A stretch of DNA of 64,000 nucleotides from Eremophila alpestris peregrina. Lineage: Eukaryota > Chordata > Aves > Passeriformes > Alaudidae. Of this stretch, positions 23,217-34,990 are shown one piece after another. Numbering within the stretch: position 1 is the stretch's first letter; each line of letters starts with the position of its first letter. The notes below the pieces were generated by a model. The model was not told the origin of the DNA. It ran no database searches and saw only the letters and a list, made by a program, of their open reading frames with translations. The DNA lies in contig WMCF01000055.1 of NCBI GenBank assembly GCA_009792885.1, positions 3,399,689-3,463,688 of the forward strand, written 5' to 3'. Made by a program: the position numbers and the translations under genes.

Positions 23217-25483
23217 ATAATATGATAAAATTTTGAAATAGGGAGTAGTGGAAAGAAAAATATTTTTCTGATGCAATAAATGTAACAATCTAGAGCATGA
23301 CAAACAAACAGAAGAATCAAAGGAGTTTATAGGGAAGAAGAGAGACTCTGTACAATTTTTTAGAGAAACTTTTGTTCCTGCCTCTTACCACCATAAACAG
23401 GTTAATTAAGCACAGGCAGATCGTAAGAGCCAAAAAATCAGTATTACAGTTTCAGTGCTACTCAAAGACAGTCACATTTTATGAAAATCACTAACTAAAG
23501 TATCTAATGGAAGATTTATACAGAAATTTTACTTTACAAGGAGAGAGTTAAGATATTTGCATCCACTGTAGTAGAAGCTTTACAAAAAAAATCTTTTTCC
23601 TCTAGTTTCAACTTTAGGGTTGTATTATACTGGACAACTGAGAATTAGAATTTACATATAACAGAATTCAGTTTTTTCAACCATGTAGATAAAATTTCCT
23701 TTGCACCAAATAACTCATTGAGATCTAGTGTTCAGTCTTATCAGATCTTCATATTGCCTGAGATTTTATTATATGAAAATGAGAAAATGTAGAAAAGTAT
23801 AACAATTATTAAATAAAGCATTTGGGATGTTTGGGTTTTGAGCCCTAGAATCAATTATTTTTATTCTTAAAGATCAGTTTACAGCATTAATTTTATAGAT
23901 GTGCTATGCATCATAAGCTGACAACTGATAATTTTGAAGAACTAAGTAGGCATGTTAATAATTTTCAAATGTTTAGAGTAAGTATATAAATGTGAAAGAT
24001 TGTAATGTATGAAACTGCTGGTAACAATTTCAAATTAATTTATCAAAATCACTGAGAACGTTTTGCTCTTCTCCACTCTTCTCTGTTTTCTCTATATTTA
24101 ATATTTTCTTGCAAAGAAGGCTTTTATGAGCAAAAAAAATTAGTGAGATGAAAGCTACCCCTAAAAATCTGTAAATGCCAATAGTTGTGTTCAAGGGATG
24201 ACCCTTTCTCTTTTTTTTCTTTTTTCTTGCCCTAAGATGTATTCCTTCACTTCAACCAGCATGGCTTTTTCTGTTCTGATAAACACACACAGTTTTCAGT
24301 CCTGTGAACCCTTCTTAAGTGTGTCAATTGTCAGCATTTGTATTTCATCCCAATGATGAATGGAGGCATTAGAATTCAGCATTAAAATGTAGTTAGGAAT
24401 GTAATGAGCATCATTAGGAGCCATAATGGGAATCAGCACTGGATCTCATTTTAGGATTTTTTTTTTTTAACTTTATTTGCTGTATGCATTTACTTTCTTT
24501 TCTTGCTAACAGGCAGGTAAAAATACTGTAGTGCTTATTTATATGTCTTTAAACAGACAACCCATCCTATCCAAGACTCATGATCCTTTTAACGTCTTTT
24601 TTTTTTTTTAATCATGTCAGAGCTAGAAAGTCCTTGGAAAAAGACCACCACAGTGGTTTCAAACACACATCATTTGATTCAGAATACTGCTTTGTACCTC
24701 AAATATATGCCCTCACTGAACATATTTTTTTTTTTTTAATGAATGAGCCATCCCCTTTCATAAATCCAAATAAGATATGCTCACATTTTTAGAAATGAGT
24801 AGTTCACTACTCTGAGGTGGCTCTGCAGCAAACAAGTGTAAAACTGAAACACAATCCATGGTCCATCTGAGTGAATGTCACATCTTTATACTTCCAGAAG
24901 TTTGCAAAATATTTGCTCTACCCCAGCTCAGGTTTCTTTATAATACAATACCAACATTAACCAAATGATTCCTCAGGGAATCCCCCTAATTTGGGAATGT
25001 GAGATTTGACTCTCTACGGATTAAATATTGATTAAATTCTGTGGTTTGCAGTTCCGTAGATTTCAAATTTTATTCATTTCTTGCTCAAGCATTTTAAATT
25101 CTACTAAGACATACTTTTAGGAAGAAAAATGGTTTCTTCAATAAGAGTACACTCGAACAATTCTTATTTTTTCAACTGTCCTTGAGCAGATGGTAGACTA
25201 CATAAATTAAATACACCCATGGATACTGTGTCATTGAAAAGAAAGAAAACACTGGGGATGAGAAAAGCAAACTAGATTATTGCTACTCAATAAATCACAG
25301 CACCCTGTAGTTTCTAACAAGTGTAAATGGGAACACAAAAGAAGATCACTATCTATGTAATTCCAACTATGTAGTGAGCTGAAACTTGTGAAAAACAAGG
25401 CTAGAACACAACAATCCTGGAAGGACCTCCAGACTGAACCTGGACAATCCATCTAACAGCTTTCCTGTACTTAGCATGTATAT

Positions 25484-25510
25484 GAAAAAAAAAAAAAAAA
25501 AGAGAGAGAG
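25484..25510. repeat. Poly-A run followed by (GA)n
   Basis: Eighteen or so A residues lead directly into a short GA-dinucleotide array (GAGAGAGAGA). This is simple-sequence DNA, probably polymorphic in length. Confidence 0.85.
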
Positions 25511-26544
25511 AAAACTGGCATCTACCAAAGAATTGAACAAAAATACAGACAGCTGAAAATATATTGCTATGGCTGACAAGGTCAGTTTAAATATACATGG
25601 TCTGTACAGATGTATTGCCAAGAAGGTTATTAATCTGATTTTAGAAACATGAAATTTGACAAAATATCAAGAATGAAACTTACAATTATACCATGGGGCT
25701 TGAGTAATCATTAACATATTTCTGCAACTCTGTCCTGAAAAAAAGTCAAAACTAAGTGTATTCCCAGAAACCCATTTTGGATAAACAGAAAACTGGGGTT
25801 TTTTCCCCATCCCATAGTTTCTTCTCTTTCTCCTAGTATATTTCCTTCTGTGAATGATGTTTAACCCTCTGTGCTCACTCATAACAATTTTGCTTTCCTA
25901 AGGCTTCTTCCTATGCTAGCAACACATTACACAAATATAGGCACAGTTCTATATGGAAAAAATGAAACAATCAAATTGTGGGATGAACTGATGAAAGGAA
26001 CCTGATGATTTATTAAGCAGAAGTGCACTCAGTCCAGGGCACCTCATTCTTAACCATCAAGATCACCTACTGTTTGACTGGCCCTGTGACTCCTGAGCAG
26101 CAAGACTCACATCTCTCATAGCCATTCTCCATTCCAGAATTACATCTTTCTGTTTTACATCCTAACTGTATAGTGGGAGGGGTTTGTTGCTTTGGAAATG
26201 CAGACTAATTCCCTTTTTCAGACTTGCTGACGACTCCTCATGTACAAACTGCAGTGCAATAAAATACAGCACGTGGATACTCACTTCCATATTTGGCATT
26301 GACAGACACTACGGTTAGTCCACAGCACACAGAACAATTCTGTTCAGAATATTGTTTTCTTCAGCACCTTATAAAAATGTTGTTCATACTCAGCAACTGC
26401 AAAATCTAAATCACCATGAGATGCCTGATATTTGTATGAGTAAACTAAGTAGCAACTTAAAATACAAAAAAGTGCTTCTAGAATTGGTAATCTAGTGGGG
26501 AGAGACTGATGAGTTTGTCATTTTTGGTAAATGATCCATCATGG

Positions 26545-26922
26545 TGTCCTGGTTCTGTCCAGGACATTGTTAATTTTTGCAGTAGATGAGAGGGGGCATG
26601 GCCAAGACCTCTCCACCTCCTCAGTTCCTGTGGACACCCCCAGCAGGAAACATCCACTACTGTCTATCACAGAGGGTTTTTTTCTGTTGAACTGTTTGCT
26701 TTCTTGTACCCTCACTGCTATTATTGCTGTTACTGTTAATTTTATTGTCTTGTAGCTATTTACAGTAAATTATCTCAACCCATGATCTTTGCCCCATTTC
26801 TCTCAATCCTGTGCCAGGGGAGAGGAAAGCAGGGAAGCAGAGAATCATAGAGAGAGAAGTGAGTGGTTTGGAGAGCCTTGTTGGGGCACTGAATTAGGGA
26901 ATACCTTTCCTAAACCATCACA
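26545..26922 (+). mobile_element. Short solo LTR with near-matching target duplication
   Basis: 378 bp running from TGTCCTGGTTCTGTCCAGGA to TCCTAAACCATCACA, so it has proper TG...CA termini and resembles a songbird LTR family I recall. A CAGTAAATTATCTCAACCCA segment sits where LTRs of this type carry the end of R/U5. The five bases before it (CATGG) and after it (AATGG) match at four of five positions, consistent with a decayed 5-bp target duplication. There is no obvious TATA box, so the U3 is probably internally deleted. No internal retroviral sequence adjoins it. The small frames here (26531-26755, 26789-27010) are incidental. Confidence 0.75.
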
Positions 26923-28648
26923 AATGGCAACACTGTTGAAGGAATTCAGTTTTGTTAATCAGACACCATTTATTTCCAGTTGTGGTTCCATAACTAAGAC
27001 AGATTACTAAACATCTTTCTTCTTCATGGACTTTCCTCCATATGCATAGCTTTGATTTTACCCTTTCACGCACGTTAAATGCCCCGTTGGGAGTCTTGGA
27101 AAAGAATGGATAAGAAAAAAGAAATTTTAATTAAGTCTGCTGTATGACATGGGCTCACGGCCTTGATCTTCACCATACCATCTGTTAGATTCCAGCTAAA
27201 GCTGTAGGGAAACTCCTAAAAATTCAGCAAGAGAGAGTTCATTTCTCCTGCAGAATGTTTTCTGTCTATATGGTGCCAAGTTCCTTTTCAAGATCTGTAG
27301 CATTTTCTTTTTAGTTTCCTGGTGTGGTTGCCATCCAAGACACTTCACCAGGTGTAACGGCTACTCATTTGATAACCTGGTTCTTTGTTACAGTTCAGAA
27401 AAGAATAATCTCTTTTATTTCCCATTTACCAACATTAAAATAATAAAACATTTTTGCTTAAAGATTTCATTTTAATTTAGAAAGAGATTTTGAGCTCAAA
27501 AGCATTATAGATGGAAGAATGGTTTAAACTGTTGCATAGTTCCAAGTGTTTTTACTCCACCATCCCTGTACCATTAATTTTCACTGTCAAATATGTTCTT
27601 GTTCCAAATAGAGGAGATTTGAGAGGGGACGAAGAGGGAAGAAAGAGCCATTTTATTTCTACACCTTTTATCTGTCCTTAAGACTTTGCCTACCTCTCCT
27701 GAGAACCCACTTTTAATTTGAAAATCCAAAGCATGGTTCAAAATTAATAATTCTTTTTAAAATTAGATTTCAGATTAAATATATTTTTAGACTAGATGCT
27801 ATAATTACAATGATTTTGCATTGAATGGAAATCCAGCTAGAATTGTATTCCCCACCTTTAAAAATCTGCATACACTGCTAAACTAGCACATTTAGAAACA
27901 GCAGTAAAAGAATTTTAAACACTATGAGTCCAAAATTGAGCCTGCTAATCTTTAGATGACAATTGGTATTTGTCTGTCACTAACTTTGGTCTTCATTTTA
28001 TCAGAGTTTACCAGCTATGCATAATTCTATTTTCCAGGAGACTGACCAACATTAGCCCACTGCACCCATCATCAAAGTGTCTTTCATTTCTTAGCAGAGC
28101 AGTGGGCAACAGTTCTCATTACAGTGATTTCATTTCCTGCCTCTCTTCCTGGTGGTGGTTCGGATTTCTCCAAGCATGCCCTTTGTCATCACAGTCTTTA
28201 AGTGATACCAGGCAGAAAAGAAAAATATTCCACTGTTGTTATTTTTTATGTGCATATATCTACCAGTCCTTTCCAGATCTGTTGCCAAATTTTGTGTGCT
28301 GGGTTTCCTGGGATGTGATCAGAAAGAGCATGCATGTGAGTATTGTATTTGTATGTGAAATAATCCTGATGCACTTTAAGGAAAGATTGTTCTGCTAAAT
28401 TAAATCTTGGAAAAAACAGTATTTCAAGAGGGGAAAAAAATACAAAATTGATCACACTGTGGGATTTACCCTTTACTTTTACTGTGAAAGAAATCCCTAC
28501 TGAGCAGCCCCACTGACTTAGAATAAGGAGAATTCTCACAAGATTTGCAGTTGTTGGATCAAGCTATCACATGCATTGCTTTTGCAGTTGTTTTTTCTCC
28601 ATAAGGACGTTTTATTTTTCTCTCCCGTCTTCCTTTATAGCAGATTAA

Positions 28649-28760
28649 CCCCACAGTGAAGTCAAAATCATTTTACTTATGTGATGCCATAGAAGAAATC
28701 TGTGCTGCTATGGAAATGAATTTGATACCACAAATTCAGCAGTGTGACTTCACTGTGGGG
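28649..28760. repeat. Inverted repeat with 16-bp exact arms and nested hairpins
   Basis: CCCCACAGTGAAGTCA (28649-28664) is matched exactly by its reverse complement at 28745-28760, leaving an 80-bp loop. Inside the loop, smaller inverted pairs occur: CCATAG/CTATGG (28687-28692 and 28708-28713) and GAATTTG/CAAATTC (28718-28724 and 28731-28737). It could be a small non-autonomous DNA transposon, a hairpin-forming transcript, or structured conserved non-coding DNA. No flanking target duplication was found. Confidence 0.7.
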
Positions 28761-29177
28761 ATCAAGTATGAAAGGGAGATTGGCTGAGAACAAGCAAGCT
28801 TTTAATCTCTCCCGTAATTATCAAGTGTGGCAAGATGAATTATGAAGAACAAATGAAGGGTGAATATTTTAATTATTTTCAGTCTGCCATGTTTCAGAGT
28901 TTCTTAAGCCCATCATTACTGTTCTGTTTAGCTGGGAAGCATACATAAACACAAAACTCCACGTCTTAGGCATTCTTACAGGTGATAACTATGAATAACA
29001 AAGGTCAAAGGAGAACTCCCATGTTCACCTCTGTTTTCTCATCAGTATTCTGAAGAATTTGTGAAACTGTTAGAATCTCTCCTGCCTGCATAAATTAAAT
29101 ATTTAGGGGGACACACATATTTCACAGGGGAGAAATTATACTTTAGCAGCAAATCAGAATTGTTGGTCTCTACTACA

Positions 29178-29350
29178 TAGATTATATATGAGTTTTATAT
29201 AAATTGAGAGTTATATATAAATATGAGAATTATATATAATTTCTCACCACTTAAAAAAACCTGAATGTAGAAAAAGACCCAACCCAACCAATCAACCAAC
29301 CAACAAAACAAACAAACAAAAACCAACCACACAAAAAACCCCAAAACAAC
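29178..29350. repeat. AT-rich near-repeats followed by a CA/CAAC-rich tract
   Basis: Between 29178 and 29242, TTATATATAA-type blocks recur three or four times with palindromic character. From 29278 to 29350 the + strand is almost free of G and made of CCAAC, CAAA and AAACC units. A similar A/C-only patch follows at 29434-29465. Confidence 0.75.
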
Positions 29351-32300
29351 CTCAAGGACACAGAGTAAAATTTTTGTTGTCCATAGTCATGTCCATATTA
29401 TAGGCAGAAGTCAAATAAAGCTACTCAGTAAAATAAAAACAAAACAAACAAAAAAACTACCCCAAACTGATTTTCTTTACCACCTGTAAAAAAAATCTAC
29501 ATTTTCTGGGAGAGAATACCCTAGAAATAAAAATAAAATTATATGAAACAGTTTTCAATAGATGCACAGGGAAAAGGACAGCATATACAAGTGAAAACCC
29601 CAGACAAAAACAATTACATACTACAGTATTTCGCTTAGTGTATAATTTAAAAAAGCAGCAGTGTAAGAGACAGCATGGTCTAATTCGTAGGGGACTCTCT
29701 GTGATTAAGGACAGCTGTAAAATGGTTTGTTTGGGGAAGAGTCAGCTAATTTTTCTGGGCATGATGAACTAGCTAATTCTGGCACACATGATCCAGTTCA
29801 CTTAAAGCACTTCAGTCAAGGCAACAGAGTACTGCACAGTGCATTTATTTCTCTTGGAAACAAGATGTCTTCCCTTTGCCTTCCTTTCTTATTTCTTCCC
29901 TGTTTCATTCAGGGAAGAAATTCAGAGCTGAAGTTCTCTGTAGCCTGGATAGCCTCTTCTATCCTAGTGGATATTAATTCTGATTACATCTTTTAGGTGC
30001 ATCCAATAGCCAAACAATAGCTAAATTACACACAGTAACTAAAAGACCCACAAATGCCCCAACACCATTGAACAATCAATTTCTTGCAAGCAGACCAAAA
30101 AGCTGCAAAACAACACATTAATAAAGGCCTGAAACTAACACCTAATCCCCAAAAGAAGATAAAGTTCAAATCATTTCTCTGACAATTAAAATATACATAT
30201 ATATAAAATAAAATCTCTTGATGCCACTAAAAGGATAACTTCCTTTCCTTGGCTTGTAAGCAAATTCTGTTCTGGGGGCAAAAGTTATCCATATGGTTGA
30301 AGTAATCTTAAGGAGCAAAAAGGCCAAAGGAGCTGATGGCCAACAAACACTTAGCAATAATTGGATGCTGCTTCTTCAGTCAAGTTTTCACCAATTATGT
30401 CTGAGACATTTTATATTTTCACTTGTTTGACCCAGTTCAAAACTCAGAAAACAACTTTAGGTGAGAAGATAGGCAATTTTGTTCTAAATTATAGACTGAT
30501 GTATATTAAGAATAAAAAGTTACAGAACACCAATTCTAGAACTGAACTAAGTGCTAACTGAACTGAAACAAGATGACTTTTATTGATTTTTTCTTTTCTT
30601 TTAATATATGTTCCCAGCATTTAATGAAAGTTTCAGACCTAGGATCTGATTTTTTGAAGTATCATTACTATAGGATCTGCTCCCACAGCACTGTCAGCCT
30701 GCAGGTGGTCATCCTGCAGAAGGAAGGACTTCATTTCATACCCTGTGCCTGTGAATGGAAATATCATATCTGGTTCTATTTTAAGGTCTAATCTGGATTT
30801 ATCTTTACTCCATCTTTCATTCTCCTGTTATTGCTTCCTTCTTTAGCCATCTTCACTTCTAATGGATTCATGATTCGATTATTCAGCATAAATGAATTGG
30901 CAAATGTCCAAAGTCAAAACCAAAACTAGTTCTGAACCAAAATATAAAATAAATATCTTAATTTCAAAGCAAAAAATGCAAGTCTAACATTGCTGTATCC
31001 CAAACTCAAAAGCATAAAAATTCCATCATTTACACCAGACATTAACTGAGTATCAGAGATGTAAAAACAAATTGCAAAATTTAACAACCGTGCCCATACC
31101 AATACAAACCCAGTTAGAGGGGAGAGACACAAGAAAATCTATATGTTGTTTGGAAGAAAAAGAGAGGGCTGGAATTTCCCAGTTAATTATACAATGTTCA
31201 CTACCTGCTTTGCAGAAGCACAGTAAACACAATTAGCTTTGAGCATGATATGTGAGATAAAAAAGCAGAACTGACAAAGGCATAAAAGAGAGCCTTTGCT
31301 TGCCTTCCTTCAGTGACAGCACCAAGCACCCCAATGTCAGCTCTACAAAGAGAAATCGTGTCAACTGCACTCTCTGATGACCACTATCTCCCCATCCAAG
31401 AGACAGTCCAATTTCTTCCTGTACTAAACTTCAGCTTCCCAAAGCTACAGCTGCCAAATTACAGTCTCCTTTCCACATTATGAATCTGTTCCCTTAGGAA
31501 AGCTGGTATTTTCTTATTTCACTTTTGACCTTTTCCTGTAACTGTAAGAGAGGATGATAATTGATCCTATGGTAGAAGAGGAAGAGAGGCTGTTAGGAAA
31601 TGGAAGTGTTATGAAATATATAAAAATTACTTCTCCATAGTCCCCATGCTTTTTTTTTTTCTTTTTCTAAAGGAGAAAATAATTTTTTTCATCCAAATCC
31701 ACCCCAGAGAATGAAATAAAAAGGGTTAGTTTTATTTTTTTCTTTATCTAAATTGTATAGCTCTTATTTACTCTGCAAATCTATCTAGGAAATTGCAATG
31801 CAATAATAAAAGTTAGCATGTCTATAAAACACCTTCTCTATTGAAATATTTTTCACTACATCTGAATCAGAGCTTTATTTTTTTTTTTTTCTCCATTCTG
31901 ACAGGGTCTCCTTGCTAATACTAAATATATTTTTATGGTCAGTCAGATGTCAGTTACCATGAGATTGAAACAAAAGATGCTTGAACTTTTTTTCTCTCAT
32001 GGATTCACTGCTGGAACCTGTGACTTTACCTGATCTCCCAGCAAAGGGCAAGCAGATAAAACAAGGAAAACGTTTAAGGACTTCTGTTCCAGAGTTCATG
32101 CATAATTTATTTTAAACTTCTCATTTAAACACTAAAGTTGCCATGTTGGGTTTTCTGTTTGTTTTTTATTCCCCAACTTTGTGACAGGCCTTATTCCAAA
32201 GCTCCTAAACCTTAACAATTCTTCCACACTAATTTTGGTGTTCCTGTCAATCAGCCTCACCTTGTATAAATGCTGGGCAATGGTAATTGATGTGAAGAGC

Positions 32301-33320
32301 TGTTCTTTAGTCATCCCTGGGAAAGTAAGCAAACAAGAAAACACACTTCACAGTGTGCACTTCTCATACATTACAGCTCACTATACAGGGGAAAATTAAT
32401 GTTTCTTGACTGTTAACTATAATCTCAGACCAGAAATTGTGACTTTTCAAGTCATAAGTGTGAAAAAGCTTTCACTTCAAGGCTACTCATGTGCATAAGC
32501 TTTGGCATAAAATATTTTGTTTTGTAAGCAGAAGTTAAAATTGCCCCAAGCAACTGAAGCAAAAGCCATGAGAGATAGAATTAATGTTTAATTCTAGATT
32601 TAAATGAAGTAAAAAAAAATGCTAGTAGGAGTAGATCACATATTTAAAAAGTAGATCTCAGGCACTGCTGTGCTTTTTAGATTGATCTGAAAGAGCAGAT
32701 TGGAATGTGATGTTGGGCTTCCCATTGAATTCCTGTCCAGGTAACAGTTGAGCAGGCATGCTGGAGCTGTCCTTAGGCTGCTGAGGACAAGCTGTGCAGC
32801 AGCACTTCTCTCTCTCCTAATGCAGCAGGCTCGGGGTGGGGTACACATGCTGAAGACAAACCAGCCATGCTGGGGCCATGCCAGGAGGCTTGACACATGG
32901 CAGTTCTAAGAATCAATAGAAATATTAACCTAGCTAGTCAAAATTAGGGCTACCACACAGATTTAAGCCATTTCATACATTTAAACTATGCAGAAGGCAA
33001 TAAACTTTGATTTTCATGTACAACAGCACACTTAGGAGTGAGCCGAGACACGCCATGAAAGGTTTTGTGGACTTCAAAAGATCACATATTGGAGGAGTCT
33101 GACCTGGATCAGTCCCAAACAGCATAATTCTCAGTTAAATTTTGACTGCTAATTATTTCATATCCACACAAACAACACTAATGGAGAACAGAGATTTACA
33201 AAGGCCTTGTTTTATTAATAGAATAGCCAAACCTCTAAGTAAGAAACCTCAACGTTTTTTTTTTAACTACCTTTCAGTTTTTTCTTTTCTGCACCAGGCA
33301 GAAATCTAATACAAAAGAAC

Positions 33321-33321
33321 A

Positions 33322-33365
<44 letters not shown>
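33321..33365. repeat. (TA)n microsatellite
   Basis: About 45 bp of TA dinucleotide, interrupted once by a C near 33331. Its length is likely variable between individuals and prone to assembly error. Confidence 0.95.
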
Positions 33366-33369
<4 letters not shown>

Positions 33370-34520
33370 GATCTTTTTCTTCGCTGTTAACAAGAAAAAT
33401 CAAATATTAGTTTATTGCCCTTAATCTAAACCTACAAGGTAGTTTCTGGATAGAAAAAGGTACTGAAACAATGTGAATTAAAAAAAAAATAATTCCCTAT
33501 TTCATAAAGTCTATTTTGGAAATAGGAAGGCTTGTTAAATTTATTTTCTTTCTTTTTTGCTTCCTTCCTAGCTTAGAATATTATAACTGTATATTAAAAG
33601 GTGATATTTCCTGTGTTCCAGAGAAGCTATAAAGCAGTGTTAAACAATGACAATCAATCTGAACTTTAGAAATGGATTTCTGCTGTTTCAGCTCTTTCCT
33701 GACCATGTCATTAGCAGAAAATAAGTCCCAAAGGCTTAGTTTGAATAAATAAATCTTAAAATGTAAGTGCTTAAAACAAATCTTTACAAAGGTAATCAAA
33801 CTTGAATTCCTTTTGCTTACACTTATTAATCTAAAAATATTGTTCCTGGAGTGTTCAGTGACAGAAATGTTACACCATCCCTCCCTGGGTTGCAATCATA
33901 TTATGCAGATTTGCATTTTAGTGGGTTTTGTGCCTTTTTTTTCACCTCAACCACATACAAGCTATCAATCCATGACCTCAAATTCACACAATTCAGGGAA
34001 ACAAGCATGTCTGACTTTTCAACATCAACTTAGATCCACTCTGGTAAGTTAGAGCTCATAAACATATTATGCTACTCAGTTTAGGAAAGCATTGAGACTA
34101 CCACCATACTGCCATAAGGGTACTCAGACAACCTCCCTTCATCTCATATATTAACATATGGGAATGGAAGAAGTTGTGAAATTAGATGCATTCTTTAGAA
34201 ATTAAGAGATGTAACACTAAAGAACAAAATTCAGGATCCATTCACTTAGCATTCTGAGCAAAAGTTTATTCTGGTAACAGAGTATGTTTTTGAGCCTACA
34301 TTAGAAAACACCTATGAGAGGTAGAATATTCATCCAAGTGATTTGGTCTGCTAAGAAATCAGGCAACTTCTGATCCATCTCTGATCCGTCCAGCACAGAC
34401 AGAGGCTGCAGAACGCTGTATGAACAGCTTCTGCAAGCAAGACCAGAATTTGCAGGAGCTGTATGTAGAACAGCCGATAAAATATGCAGTCTTCATTCAA
34501 AAATTACAAAAGTGATTATT

Positions 34521-34570
34521 TCAATAGTTACTTTCTCAACCTAAATCAATAGTTACTTTCTCAATGTAAA
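34521..34570. repeat. Tandem duplication, two copies of a 25-bp unit
   Basis: The unit beginning TCAATAGTTACTTTCTCAA occupies 34521-34545 and again 34546-34570. The copies differ at only two positions (CC versus TG), so the duplication is fairly recent. Confidence 0.9.
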
Positions 34571-34689
34571 TCAAAGGCTTTATTCCAAAATTTTGTCTTT
34601 CAGAAAAAGAAGCATGTTGCTTCATTTTTCAATTAATGAAATTTTTCTTTCTTCCTTTGCATTAAGTATAATCGACTGAATCTAAAACT

Positions 34690-34990
34690 TACAATGACTT
34701 ACATAGAGGAGGGGCTCAGGGGAAGGTACAAACTATAGCCAAAAGAGGAAGAGCACAAGGTGGAATGACAACGCTTACACCAATGAGGGGAACACAGAGG
34801 TGGGGAATAACCCAGACTGACCCATGAGGTGCCAGGGTTAGGAAGAGTGACATGAAATCATCTGGGAATAAAGGTAGGCCTGAGGGAAGAGTGGCAGCTG
34901 TATATAATAAGGGCTAAACCAACTACGCAGGGAAAGAGAGGAGAGGATACAGAACTGACCATTTTGAGGGACTACAAAACTATACATTAA
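34690..34990 (+). mobile_element. LTR promoter (U3) fragment
   Basis: The stretch is GC-richer than its surroundings and resembles a songbird LTR U3 in my memory. It contains ACCAATGAGGGGAACACAGA, a partial duplicate of an upstream GAGGAAGAGCACAAGG block, ACCCATGAGGTGCCAGGGTT, and an exact TATATAATAA at 34901-34910 preceded by GGCAGCTG. Sense is +. No polyadenylation signal or terminal CA is clear downstream, so the R/U5 end is probably lost or very diverged. Boundaries are approximate and no target duplication was found. Confidence 0.45.
34901..34910 (+). promoter_or_regulatory. TATA box of the LTR fragment at 34690-34990
   Basis: TATATAATAA follows a CCAAT-type box (ACCAATGAGG near 34776) by about 120 bp, the arrangement of an LTR core promoter. 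Activity is unknown. Confidence 0.4.

Larger units (their letters stand above)
20401..26544. other. Intergenic AT-rich DNA with simple repeats
   Basis: No gene is supported. Low-complexity features include a T run at about 22579-22610, a polypurine stretch near 23124-23216, T runs near 24458, 24600 and 24725, and an A run passing into GA dinucleotides at 25484-25510. The 98-codon frame ending in poly-phenylalanine (22316-22612) is an artefact of the T run. Confidence 0.5.
26923..34689. other. Intergenic AT-rich DNA, no supported gene
   Basis: No exon or RNA gene is supported; the 142-codon frame at 27970-28398 has no recognisable domain. Features of note, listed separately, are the inverted repeat at 28649-28760, AT- and CA-rich simple sequence at 29178-29350, the TA array at 33321-33365 and a 25-bp tandem duplication at 34521-34570. 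A T run lies at 31879-31891. Confidence 0.5.

Noticed and set aside
27970..28398. 142-codon open frame rich in Cys, Ser and Phe
   Set aside because: No domain or splice context, overlapped by a 97-codon frame on the other strand; treated as chance.
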